Source: JABCYV01 sp035512155 (GTDB lineage Bacteria > Acidobacteriota > Terriglobia > Terriglobales > Acidobacteriaceae). From it: a stretch of DNA of 9,391 bases. Positions within the stretch are counted from its first letter, which is position 1. The number at the start of each line of letters is the position of its first letter. Of the stretch, positions 1 to 6,532 are shown piece by piece. Location of the stretch: the NCBI GenBank assembly GCA_035512155.1, contig DATKEN010000172.1:1-9391 (forward strand), in the 5' to 3' direction. Position numbers and translations under genes: made by a program. The notes under the pieces were generated by a model. The model was not told the DNA's origin. It searched no databases and saw only the letters and a list, made by a program, of their open reading frames with translations.

Positions 1-344
1 CCGCAGAGCAGTGTGCCGGATAACGTCCGGGAGACCGGGTTCAAGCCCGGCCGACGGAAAGTGCCACAGAAAACATACCGCTCCGGCCGCAAGGCCGAGG
101 TAAGGGTGAAAAGGTGCGGTAAGAGCGCACCGCCGCCGCAGTAATGCAGCGGGCAGGGCAAACCCCACACGGAGCAAGACCAAATAGGGAGGGAGTCTCG
201 GGTTCGCTCGAGGCAGGTGCCGGCTCGGCGCGTCACAACCTCCGGGTAGGTCGCTTGAGCTCCGCAGCAATGCGTGGCCCAGAGGAATGACCGTCCTGCG
301 GGAGCAATTCCGCAGACAGAATTCGGCTTACAGGTCCGGCTGCC
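1..344 (+). ncRNA. rnpB: RNase P RNA (bacterial A-type), 5' end missing
   Basis: This is the catalytic RNA of ribonuclease P, which removes 5' leaders from precursor tRNAs. Its universally conserved blocks can be read directly. CACAGAAAACATACCGC at about 65-81 and GGTAAGGGTGAAAAGGTG at about 100-117, followed by GGTAAGAGCGCACCGC, form the core. GCAAACCCCAC and GGAGCAAGACCAAATAGG follow at about 158-188. Near the 3' end are AGAGGAATGACCGTC (281-295) and ACAGAATTCGGCTTACAG (316-333), which close the P4 and terminal helices. The conserved 5' block (GAGGAAAGTCCGGGCTCC-like) is not present, so the gene starts upstream of the window and about 60-100 bases are missing. The 3' end is placed by analogy at about 344 and may be off by a few bases. 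Confidence 0.96.
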
Positions 345-364
345 ATAAATTCACATGCAAGATT

Positions 365-398
365 CCGCCCTCCTCTCAGGATATCGGGAGCGGCTTTT
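365..398 (+). terminator. Possible terminator of rnpB
   Basis: About 20 bases past the RNase P RNA, CCGC-cc-TCC (from 365) can pair with GGAGCGG (to 393), leaving a two-base bulge and a loop of about a dozen bases. Four T residues follow at 395-398. The stem is interrupted and the T run short, so this is only a plausible intrinsic terminator. Its position is right for the end of an rnpB transcript. Confidence 0.3.
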
Positions 399-588
399 CG
401 CCTGGTCGGCCGCCCCCAACTTACAGATCCGGCTCTTTCTGAATTCAAGTGGCAGCACCCAATTCCGTGCGCCCCGTAAGCCGCTACCAGCGCCAGATGG
501 CAGGGACCGGACAGTTTCGCCCTGCCTCCAACAATTGCGGAATTTAGAGCTAAAACACCTTGACACTAAGCCAAAAGGAGTAGAGACT

Positions 589-627
589 ATGGGCAGTCCC
601 TCCCTAGTGAGCGCTGTAGTGTCGTGA
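589..627 (+). CDS. Possible 12-codon leader peptide
   Basis: AAGGAG at 575-580 stands 8 bases before an ATG at 589, which is a textbook ribosome binding arrangement. The frame encodes only MGSPSLVSAVVS before TGA at 625-627. It ends 78 bases upstream of the regulator 1 start. It could be a leader peptide used for translational control, a remnant, or chance. If the TTGACA at 560 were a real -35 box, the transcript would begin within this frame and the peptide would not be made, so the two readings exclude each other. No family can be assigned to so short a peptide. Confidence 0.25.
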   Translation: MGSPSLVSAVVS

Positions 628-705
628 GTCCGTAGAAGTGCGGCACTTAAATTGCCCTCCCCCCGAGCTTGTAGCTCAATAACTGCGCGATTGGAGCATC
701 CCTTG

Positions 706-1239
706 ATGCGCAACGAAAAGTTACAGGCTGGCCTTCTTCTGGTGGACAGCAAACTCAAACTTCTTCATTTCAATTCTGAAGCAGTAAAGATCCTGGCATA
801 CCCAACCGGACCGGAGCGCATCAAACGTCTCGACGTCTTTCTCAGCGATCGGGTCAGGTCGGGTCTGGTCGAGGAACGCGCAACAGAATCGCCTACGTTC
901 ACCAAGGAATTCAAGTCGGGGAATCGACGCTATACCTGCCGTACCTTCACTCTTGAGCCGCAAGAAGCGGAAAGCTTCCGGCAGGCGACAGTGTTGCTAT
1001 TGGAGAGAAATCCGTTTCGAGTGAGTGCATTGTCTCAGGCCGCGCAGATGTTCGGGTTTACCCCACGTGAGAATCAGACAGTCGAGCTATTGTTGCAGGG
1101 ACTCACCAGCAAGGAGATCGCCACCCGCTTGGAGATCAGTCCAAACACAGTCAAAGCGTTTGTGCGCCTGGTCATGGTTAAGATGGGAGTGACCACGCGT
1201 TCAGGCATAGTCGGTAAAATCTTCATATCGCCCTCTTAG
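706..1239 (+). CDS. Regulator 1: PAS-like / LuxR-type HTH transcription factor
   Basis: A 177-residue DNA-binding protein. Residues about 8-100 look like a small PAS-type sensor domain (GLLLVDSKLKLLHFNSEA opening, then FLSDRVRS and KEFKSGNRRYTCRTF). Residues about 118-173 are a GerE/LuxR helix-turn-helix: TPRENQTVELLLQGLTSKEI followed by the recognition segment SPNTVKAFVRLVMVKMG. There is no receiver domain or phospho-acceptor Asp, so it is not a classical response regulator. ATG 706 is preferred because GGAG lies 9 bases upstream and because this start gives exactly the same length as its paralogue at 6533-7066; an in-frame TTG at 652 would add 18 unconserved residues. The stop codon is two bases before the next gene, indicating an operon with the AMIN protein. 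The ligand is unknown. Confidence 0.93.
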   Translation: MRNEKLQAGLLLVDSKLKLLHFNSEAVKILAYPTGPERIKRLDVFLSDRVRSGLVEERATESPTFTKEFKSGNRRYTCRTFTLEPQEAESFRQATVLLLERNPFRVSALSQAAQMFGFTPRENQTVELLLQGLTSKEIATRLEISPNTVKAFVRLVMVKMGVTTRSGIVGKIFISPS

Positions 1240-1241
1240 GT

Positions 1242-2714
1242 ATGGTTTGGATGACATTCCCACCTCGCATTGCCCACAAACTGGCTATGCTGTGTTTGAT
1301 TAGCGCCGCGGCTGCGGGTTCTTGCCAGGCCGAATCCAAGGCAAAATCGGATGTTCCTTCGGCCATCAGTCAACAACAGCCGGCGGCGGTTTCGCGGGTA
1401 AAAGTCGTTCTGGAAAAAGGCTGGCCCGACGTGGAGATCACGTCCACGCGTCCGCTTACGCCTACGATTACGAAGCTCGAAAATCCGCTGCGGTTGCTCA
1501 TTGATCTGCCCAATGCTCGCATATCGGTGAAACATAAGCGTGTCGACGTCACTAGTGAAGATATCGGCGCGGTTCGCCTAACCCAGTATCCGATGACTCC
1601 GCCGGTGGTTCGGGTCGTCATCGAACTGCTCAAGCCGCTTAGCTATACCTGGGACGTCGCGGGCAACCGCCTTATGGTTCGGTTGCATGCAGAAGAAAAA
1701 GAAGTGACCGCAACACCACCTTCCGTTCCCGCTCTTGTCCATTCCCAAGAACCGGTGGCAGTCCCTGTCAGCCCAACCACTTCCGGCACATTGGTGTTTG
1801 CGGAAAAACTTGCCTCCGGTGCATCTGTGACGGCGGGCGGTGATACGACCACGCTTCGCTTGGCCCGCGGAGGTGAAATACATATCTGCCCTGGGACTAC
1901 GGTTTCAGTAACCCGCTCCCCGACCGGGCCGGATTTAATGGTTGGCATGAGCACCGGAGCGGTCGAAACGCATTACACGTTGGAAAACGCGGCAGATGTC
2001 ATCCAAACACCCGATTTCCGGATCCTTTTGCGTGGCCCGGGCGAATTCCACTACGCCATCAGCGCGGACTCGCGCGGTAACACGTGTATGCGCGGGCTGG
2101 CAGGCAATACTGCGCCCGCAATTATTTCTGAGCTGATGGGAGATGGCACCTATCAATTGGAGCCTAGTGAAGGCCTGGTTTTCCACTCCGGACATATCAA
2201 TGCCGCGGATACGGCCTTGCACTCGGTGCGAGGGGTGGTAACGGCACTACCAGGAGATTGCGGTTGCCCGCCTCCGCCAGTCCCGGTGATGCTGGCGTCT
2301 GTGTCGGCAACTCCTATCGACAGCGATCAGCTCCGATCGGTGCACCTGGCACAGCGAGATGAAGCGTCAAGGCCAATACCGCCGGGAGCAGCGTCGGGCA
2401 ATACTGATCCAAACAGCGTGTCAACTCTGCAAGTGGCGCCAGGATCGGAAACGGCTCCGCTTCCGCCTCCCAGGCCGAATGAAGTTCGTGTACACCTTGA
2501 AGCGCCGATCGTCTACCGCGCCGCCCCGACCCCTCCGCCGAAACCACCTGCCATCACCGATGCCCAAAATCTGCCTCTAGCGTCCTCACCGCCTCCGGGC
2601 TCGCTGGCGCATGCGGTCGTTCCTCCTGCTCCACCGGCCGACGCGCAGAACAAGCCGCCTCACCGTGGTTTCTTTGGCAAGGTCAGGGGCTTGGTGTCAT
2701 CGATATTCCGCTAA
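1242..2714 (+). CDS. Exported AMIN-domain protein with FecR-like domain and Pro-rich tail
   Basis: A protein of 490 residues. The first 30 form a signal peptide with cleavage probably after SCQA. Residues about 50-149 fit an AMIN domain (VEITSTRPLTPTITKLENP, RLLIDLPNAR, VRLTQYP, VRVVIEL, NRLMVRL), a periplasmic module that targets amidases and secretins to peptidoglycan or the envelope. Residues about 185-320 resemble a FecR-type beta domain (LRLARGGEIHICPGTTVSV). A Pro/Ala-rich linker of about 130 residues and a basic tail (GFFGKVRGLVSSIFR) follow. No amidase or secretin catalytic or pore domain is present, so it is probably a structural or scaffold protein. It starts two bases after regulator 1 stops; ATG 1251 is an alternative start, with TAGG about 10 bases upstream. 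Domain calls are by eye; exact function is unknown. Confidence 0.88.
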   Translation: MVWMTFPPRIAHKLAMLCLISAAAAGSCQAESKAKSDVPSAISQQQPAAVSRVKVVLEKGWPDVEITSTRPLTPTITKLENPLRLLIDLPNARISVKHKRVDVTSEDIGAVRLTQYPMTPPVVRVVIELLKPLSYTWDVAGNRLMVRLHAEEKEVTATPPSVPALVHSQEPVAVPVSPTTSGTLVFAEKLASGASVTAGGDTTTLRLARGGEIHICPGTTVSVTRSPTGPDLMVGMSTGAVETHYTLENAADVIQTPDFRILLRGPGEFHYAISADSRGNTCMRGLAGNTAPAIISELMGDGTYQLEPSEGLVFHSGHINAADTALHSVRGVVTALPGDCGCPPPPVPVMLASVSATPIDSDQLRSVHLAQRDEASRPIPPGAASGNTDPNSVSTLQVAPGSETAPLPPPRPNEVRVHLEAPIVYRAAPTPPPKPPAITDAQNLPLASSPPPGSLAHAVVPPAPPADAQNKPPHRGFFGKVRGLVSSIFR

Positions 2715-2753
2715 GGATTTCCGTCGCCCTCGCTCATCGGACTCCTAATGGCA

Positions 2754-3974
2754 TCAGGGCAATACGAAACTTAGAGTGACTTGACTCTCAAATCCTGTCG
2801 GCTGACCATTCCTAAGAAGAGGCTTGAAACGCCACTGGCGAATAGCCGTGGCGGCCGCCACTGCTAATTGAGAGTCGCCCTCGACACGACTGACGCGCTC
2901 GACCAGGCCGTCTTTGCCGACAATCACTTTCATCATTAGAGTGCCCTGAATCCGCAGGTTTCTTGCTTCCGACGGATAGTCGGGCTCAACTCGTCGCAGC
3001 AAATAAGTATTGGCGACGTCCTCAGAAATCAGCACCGGACGCGCGGGTGCGACGCTCTCGTTCGTGGAGATATCGTGTGCCGTCTGTTCCGCGGCCGGCG
3101 GATCGTCTGCCGGTATAATCTTCGCCGGCGCAGTGCTCGATGACACCACCGATGGCGGGGGCGTGGGCATGATTGCTGCCATCGCTCGAGTCGCGGCTGG
3201 AGATGGCCCGGCAGCAGGCGCGCCCAGCATCCATCCCATCAAGAGCGGCAATCCAATCAGAGTGACAAGCAGGGTCCAATGAATTGGCGATTTCGCCGGA
3301 ATGCGAACCTTTGGCTTCGGACGAGATGCGCCAGCGCTCAGTCGTGGAGCGACTCGCGCTAGGGAGACTGGCTGAGCGGGGACATCCTTGGCGCTTGCAG
3401 GGCTGGCAACGGCCTTCGCAAGATCGATATTCGCGCATGCCGCGACGCGGTCGGCAAGCTCTCGCAGCATCGACAGATCGCGATCACGGAAGGCATTGGG
3501 ACGAGGAGAAAAAATCTCGATGACGCCCCGCACAATGTTCTTGCTCCGCACTGGCACGATCAGAATCGAGCGTAAGCCAAGTCTGCGACAGGTCGCCAGG
3601 TCAAATCGAGAATCAGCCTCAGCATCATCGCAACCCTGCGCTTCACCCGTGCGAAGGCAAGCGTGCAGAATCCCTGAATGCGCATTCAGGTAAGTTGCCA
3701 CGTCGCCTGCGGTCGCGCCGCTCTTAGCGAGGCAGATCCGCTCACCCGCCCTCGCCAAAACGATCGCCGCCCCGGTGGCGGTGGTCGCCAGGCGTGCTTG
3801 CTGAACGATTTGCTGAAGCGTTGTGCCAACCGCAGTTAGTGAACTGTGTGCGTCGTGCTTGGACAACGCTTCACTATCGGCTTCGCCCCGGATTCTCACG
3901 ATCAAAGGCGTGAGGGCATTACTTGGTCGCGTAGGATCGGACCGATCGATCCGAGAAATCGCACGATGAGCCAT
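2754..3974 (-). CDS. GAF domain - transmembrane - TonB C-terminal fusion protein
   Basis: A 406-residue inner-membrane protein. Residues about 47-187 look like a cytoplasmic GAF sensor domain, ending in SILIVPVRSKNIVRGVIEIF and LRELADRVAAC. A basic stretch (RPKPKVRIPAKSPIHW) precedes one membrane helix at about 232-251 (TLLVTLIGLPLLMGWMLGA), giving N-in topology. A Pro/Ala-rich periplasmic spacer follows, then a TonB C-terminal domain at about 329-406 (VEPDYPSEARNLRIQGTLM, KVIVGKDGLV, AIRQWRFKP). TonB-C proteins pass inner-membrane energy or signals to outer-membrane receptors; coupling to a cytoplasmic GAF domain suggests ligand-dependent input (inference). No ExbB/ExbD is in the window. It converges on the AMIN gene with only 39 bases between the stops and no clear terminator. 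No strong Shine-Dalgarno precedes the start. Confidence 0.9.
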   Translation of the reverse strand: MAHRAISRIDRSDPTRPSNALTPLIVRIRGEADSEALSKHDAHSSLTAVGTTLQQIVQQARLATTATGAAIVLARAGERICLAKSGATAGDVATYLNAHSGILHACLRTGEAQGCDDAEADSRFDLATCRRLGLRSILIVPVRSKNIVRGVIEIFSPRPNAFRDRDLSMLRELADRVAACANIDLAKAVASPASAKDVPAQPVSLARVAPRLSAGASRPKPKVRIPAKSPIHWTLLVTLIGLPLLMGWMLGAPAAGPSPAATRAMAAIMPTPPPSVVSSSTAPAKIIPADDPPAAEQTAHDISTNESVAPARPVLISEDVANTYLLRRVEPDYPSEARNLRIQGTLMMKVIVGKDGLVERVSRVEGDSQLAVAAATAIRQWRFKPLLRNGQPTGFESQVTLSFVLP

Positions 3975-4014
3975 GGAGTTTTAGCACCCAGCCGCAAGAT
4001 CCTGTGGGCACACA

Positions 4015-4043
4015 ATTCTGGAGGGGACTTCATTCTACATCAA
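4015..4043 (-). promoter_or_regulatory. Candidate promoter of the GAF/TonB gene
   Basis: Read on the minus strand, TTGATG (4043-4038) and CAGAAT (4020-4015) are separated by 17 bases, each matching the sigma-70 consensus at 4 of 6 positions. It would give a leader of about 35 bases for the gene starting at 3974. The match is moderate and unsupported by other evidence. Confidence 0.3.
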
Positions 4044-4044
4044 C

Positions 4045-4111
4045 TGCCCCCGAAATTGGAGACCAGAGATAATTTTTAGGCTAACCCAAGTGATTAGTTC
4101 ATTCGGGGGCA
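4045..4111. repeat. Perfect 10-bp inverted repeat in divergent promoter region
   Basis: TGCCCCCGAA at 4045-4054 and its exact reverse complement TTCGGGGGCA at 4102-4111 are separated by 47 bases. They lie between two divergent genes and between their candidate promoters; the right arm abuts the -35 box at 4112. It could be a pair of operator half-sites or allow DNA looping or cruciform formation. No regulator can be assigned. Confidence 0.5.
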
Positions 4112-4140
4112 TTGCCCACGAACCCTGGGGCGCGTATAAA
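4112..4140 (+). promoter_or_regulatory. Sigma-70-type promoter for the 4168 gene
   Basis: TTGCCC (4112-4117, 4 of 6 consensus) and TATAAA (4135-4140, 5 of 6) are separated by an ideal 17 bases. Transcription would begin near 4147, about 20 bases before the ATG at 4168. This placement is the main reason to reject the in-frame GTG at 4090 as the start of the downstream gene. Confidence 0.55.
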
Positions 4141-4167
4141 GTCCGGCGGTTGTTTCTTGTAGCCGAA

Positions 4168-4437
4168 ATGTTTAGTCTGTTGGGACGAGAGAGCACTGGC
4201 GTGGTTGACAAAGAAAAGGAGCAGGAGTGGATTGAGAAATATAGGGAAGCAATGATCCGTGCCATGCCGGGCCAGGGATCTCGGCTCGAGCGCGCATTCA
4301 GAGCGGGAGCGAGAATTCTTGCCGCACTGTTTCGCAAGTCCCCAAACAGACGCGCCAATACTGCTCCCCGCAATCTGGCAAAGAAGAGTCTGAGCGAAAC
4401 GCCTTCTCCAGAACAGCAACAGAAAAAAGCTGGCTGA
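4168..4437 (+). CDS. Small basic hypothetical protein
   Basis: An 89-residue protein that I do not recognise. The N-terminal half is charged and probably helical (VVDKEKEQEWIEKYREAMIR), the middle is amphipathic and basic (SRLERAFRAGARILAALFRK), and the tail is Lys/Gln/Pro-rich. No signal peptide or membrane segment is obvious. ATG 4168 is chosen because a well-spaced promoter ends just upstream at 4140; the frame itself stays open back to GTG 4090, before the promoter. No good Shine-Dalgarno precedes ATG 4168, which is a weakness. A terminator-like hairpin follows at 4464-4501, so it looks like a single-gene unit. An antisense open frame (4035-4472) covers it but has no supporting signals. 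Confidence 0.5.
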   Translation: MFSLLGRESTGVVDKEKEQEWIEKYREAMIRAMPGQGSRLERAFRAGARILAALFRKSPNRRANTAPRNLAKKSLSETPSPEQQQKKAG

Positions 4438-4463
4438 GCCGGGCACAGTTCGTCCGACAATAT

Positions 4464-4501
4464 GGGCGCCACAGCTTCAAATAGTGGCGTTCAAATTTTT
4501 T
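4464..4501 (+). terminator. Intrinsic terminator after the 4168 gene
   Basis: GGGCGCCAC (4464-4472) pairs over 9 bp, with two G-U pairs, to GTGGCGTTC (4484-4492), leaving an 11-base loop. It is followed by AAA and six T residues (4496-4501). It lies 27 bases after the stop codon of the small plus-strand gene. On the minus strand the same hairpin lacks a good T run, so it would be at most a weak end signal for the lipoprotein gene. Confidence 0.65.
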
Positions 4502-4512
4502 CTCATCCGTGT

Positions 4513-5925
4513 TCAGTCTCCAGAACCGCAGGTACAAATGCCGTGACCACTGCCGAGCTTTTGGATGAAGGTGCAGTCGCTCTGCAGGGCGGATAGTTCA
4601 GCGCTGCTTAGTGGAGTCAAGTGAGATGGTCCTTCCGTGGTGGCGAAGGCACCAGGTCCGGCTGCCTGGATATGAGTGGACCACGAGGTCAGCATTCCCG
4701 CAGGCGTAATCGTACCCGCGTTACACGTGGGATTGCTGGCCTGGTCGGCGGAAACGATCGTGACCAGACCCACGTTGAGGGTAACTTGCGTAAGCGTGTT
4801 CGAAGTTAGATCGCTGTTCACAGAGAGTATTCGCTCGCCGTCTGCGGATATCGGACAACCGCAGCACTCATTCATCTCCTGGATCGAATCAAACACGTAA
4901 ATCATGGCGCACAGATTTCCGCCGGTGAGGCCAGGATTTATGACGTTGACGGTCGCATCCGGAGCGCCGGCAGTATTCGCGTTGGAAAAGTAGTTGACGG
5001 CGGCGGCTGGCATCACCGCCAGCGTTCCCGATCCACTGATCGATGCAGAAGTAGCTGAAATAACCGCGGTGCCGAAGTTCTGGGCCAAGGCAACGCCCGG
5101 ACTTGTAATAGCCGCCACCGTTGGACTGGCTGAAGCCCAAATTGCCGAACTGGTGAGATCCTGAGTCGTCCCATCACTGAACGTGCCAGTAGCGCTTAAC
5201 TGCTGGGTAGCTCCCAGCCCTATCGACGAATTCGCAGGCGCGACCGCGATCGAAACCAACGCCGGTCCCGATACACTGAGCGCAGTTGCTCCAGCAACCG
5301 AACCCAAAGTAGCTGTGACCGTTGCCGTTCCGATAGCCTGGGCGCTTGCGAGGCCGGCGCCGCTCACAGTCGCAATGCCAGAGGGAGAAACACGCCAAGC
5401 CACTGTGCTGGTCAGGTCTAGGGCACTGCCATCACTATACTTGCCGATCGCAGCGAACTGTTGCGAGCTGCCCTTGGAAACGGTGGGATTGGGAGGAGCT
5501 ATCGCAATTGAAACCAAGACTGCCGGAGAAACGGTCAGCTTGGTAGAACTGCTGAGAGTACCTGACGCAGCGCTCACCATCGTGGTGCCTGATTGCTTGC
5601 TGACCGCCATCCCGGGGGAAGTAATGGCCGCGACTGTCGGCTGCGTGCTATTCCACGACACTTTCTGTGTCATGTCCTGCTGGCTGCCATCGCTGAACGA
5701 GCCGGTTACGGTGAATTGCTCATTGCTGCCCAACGTGAGCACTGGGTTGGCCGGGGAAATTGAAAGTGATCTTAGGGTTTTAGCGGCAGGCGTGGTGCCC
5801 GCCGACGAGGCGCCAGGCAGTCTACTCCCTCCGCAGCCTGATAGACCCATCGCGAACGAGAAAAGCAGGGATGCGGCGGCTAGGTTTTTCCCAAAACGCA
5901 TTTTCTGAATAGAGCGGAGTGCCAT
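4513..5925 (-). CDS. Lipoprotein with three Ig-like (BIG2-type) domains and a Cys-motif C-terminal domain
   Basis: A 470-residue surface or periplasmic lipoprotein. The signal peptide ends in the lipobox LSGC, with Cys31 as the lipidated residue. Three bacterial Ig-like domains follow at about 51-133, 137-219 and 223-305, each opening with a V/L-S-I-x-x-x-P-x-N-type strand and containing F/Y-S-D-G-(S/T). Residues 312-379 form a different domain (NYFSNANTAGAPDATV, YVFDSIQEMNECCGCP) that is 66% identical by hand count to the protein starting at 9065; it has Cys339, Cys354, Cys355 and Cys357. The last 91 residues hold four more Cys (401, 451, 464, 466). ATG 5925 has GAGAAGG 8 bases upstream. Ig-like repeats usually act in adhesion or as spacers; the role of the last domain is unknown. 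A promoter with a palindromic operator lies upstream. Confidence 0.92.
   Translation of the reverse strand: MALRSIQKMRFGKNLAAASLLFSFAMGLSGCGGSRLPGASSAGTTPAAKTLRSLSISPANPVLTLGSNEQFTVTGSFSDGSQQDMTQKVSWNSTQPTVAAITSPGMAVSKQSGTTMVSAASGTLSSSTKLTVSPAVLVSIAIAPPNPTVSKGSSQQFAAIGKYSDGSALDLTSTVAWRVSPSGIATVSGAGLASAQAIGTATVTATLGSVAGATALSVSGPALVSIAVAPANSSIGLGATQQLSATGTFSDGTTQDLTSSAIWASASPTVAAITSPGVALAQNFGTAVISATSASISGSGTLAVMPAAAVNYFSNANTAGAPDATVNVINPGLTGGNLCAMIYVFDSIQEMNECCGCPISADGERILSVNSDLTSNTLTQVTLNVGLVTIVSADQASNPTCNAGTITPAGMLTSWSTHIQAAGPGAFATTEGPSHLTPLSSAELSALQSDCTFIQKLGSGHGICTCGSGD
5011..5775 (-). repeat. Three tandem Ig-like domain repeats within the lipoprotein
   Basis: Codons 51-133 (5775-5527), 137-219 (5517-5269) and 223-305 (5259-5011) are copies of one domain of about 83 residues with a period of 86. 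Shared marks include SIxxxPxNxxxxxG near the start, G-(S/K/T)-(F/Y)-SDG-(S/T), a W or V-A-W strand, and G-T-(T/A)-x-(V/I)-(S/T)-A-(A/T). The repetition is clear in protein but too diverged to be a simple DNA repeat. Confidence 0.8.
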
Positions 5926-5978
5926 AGTCGAGACCTTCTCTTTTGATTTGCTGCGCGCTCGGGGGAGGGTTTGGCTGT

Positions 5979-6019
5979 GACTCGGGTTACACCATAAGTG
6001 CTAGTCCGACCCGAATCAA
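5979..6019 (-). promoter_or_regulatory. Promoter and dyad operator of the lipoprotein gene
   Basis: On the minus strand TTGATT (6019-6014) and TATGGT (5996-5991) are separated by exactly 17 bases, each 4 of 6 to the sigma-70 consensus. The same DNA carries an inverted repeat, GACTCGGGT (5979-5987) with ACCCGAATC (6009-6017), 8 of 9 positions complementary. Inside it lies CCATAAGTGCTAGTC (5992-6006), one of three copies of a motif shared with the regions before 7498 and 9065. The motif overlaps the -10 box and fills much of the spacer, so a protein bound there would be expected to block or remodel the promoter (inference). Confidence 0.5.
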
Positions 6020-6113
6020 CTGCCAGTCTGGTTTAAACCCGAGGTAGTAGCAAAAAGGGATTAATACAAATGGCCTATTGGGGGAGAAAAGGGGAGAGCT
6101 AGCTCAAAACTGC

Positions 6114-6443
6114 TCACTGCGGCAGGGAGAACAGGAACTTGAGCCCGGAGAGATAACTCTCGGCTTCCAGGTTCTGTTTTCTCGTCCACCGCACCTGCAA
6201 GAGACTAGGAATTGCGACCGGAAAATCCCCAACGCCAATTTCGCACAACAACAAAGAAGACTTGGAAATTGGCTGCTGGCTTAGGAAGCAAATCCCTCCC
6301 TTGCTCATATTCTGAACTCTTCCCAAGACGGGGGCGCGATGGTCCTCTTTTGCCTTTAGCGGCAGGACATCCTGAGCCTTGATATCCAGCACTTGAGGAA
6401 AGCGGGGATGGCGCCGACGATCCCGTTCTGAGACACGTTTCAC
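6114..6443 (-). CDS. PilZ-domain protein (predicted c-di-GMP receptor)
   Basis: A 109-residue single-domain PilZ protein. It has the RxxxR motif (Arg10 and Arg14 in RRHPRFP) and the N/DxSxxG motif (Asn45, Ser47, Gly50 in NMSKGG), the residues that grip cyclic di-GMP in this family, so binding is likely. It probably acts in the cytoplasm as a small effector or adaptor; the partner is not shown. It lies 89 bases downstream of regulator 2 on the same strand and 188 bases before the lipoprotein start. The start is GTG 6443, the first start codon after an in-frame TAA, and it has no clear Shine-Dalgarno. A strong GAGGAG (6486-6481) instead serves a TTG at 6474 in another frame, discussed as a finding. 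Confidence 0.88.
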   Translation of the reverse strand: MKRVSERDRRRHPRFPQVLDIKAQDVLPLKAKEDHRAPVLGRVQNMSKGGICFLSQQPISKSSLLLCEIGVGDFPVAIPSLLQVRWTRKQNLEAESYLSGLKFLFSLPQ

Positions 6444-6532
6444 GATGCGGGATGATTACGCGAATGGCGATCAACGTAAACTCCTCAAATGGATTAGTTC
6501 CACAAGGCTACGCAATCGTACTGACTGTGTCC

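Larger units (their letters stand above)
345..705 (+). other. Gene-poor leader region upstream of regulator 1
   Basis: No convincing protein gene is seen in this stretch of about 360 bases; the open frames on both strands have no recognisable domain and poor composition. It holds a perfect 7-bp inverted repeat, GGCAGGG (499-505) with CCCTGCC (520-526), a TTGACA hexamer at 560-565 that could be a -35 box (no good -10 at normal spacing), GACTATGG at 585-592, and CTAGTGAG at 604-611. CTAGTGAG recurs at 8943-8950 before another gene. A strong ribosome binding site with a 12-codon frame lies at 575-627 and is listed separately. The region probably carries the promoter and untranslated leader of the regulator 1 operon. 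Confidence 0.5.

Noticed and set aside
351..758. Minus-strand 135-codon and plus-strand 90-codon frames after rnpB
   Set aside because: Neither shows a domain or start signal, and the minus frame runs into regulator 1. Treated as untranslated leader, apart from the 12-codon frame at 589-627.
2715..2753. Bidirectional terminator between the convergent AMIN and GAF/TonB genes
   Set aside because: The 39 bases contain no stable hairpin and no T run on either strand.
4035..4472. Minus-strand open frame of 145 codons opposite the 4168 gene
   Set aside because: No ribosome binding site or domain and an odd Cys/Phe/Arg composition; promoter and terminator both favour the plus strand.
5183..5908. 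Long plus-strand open frame (241 codons) across the lipoprotein gene
   Set aside because: It is antisense to the Ig-like repeats, which have a lipobox, ribosome binding site and clear domains on the other strand. The frame reflects the repeat codon pattern.
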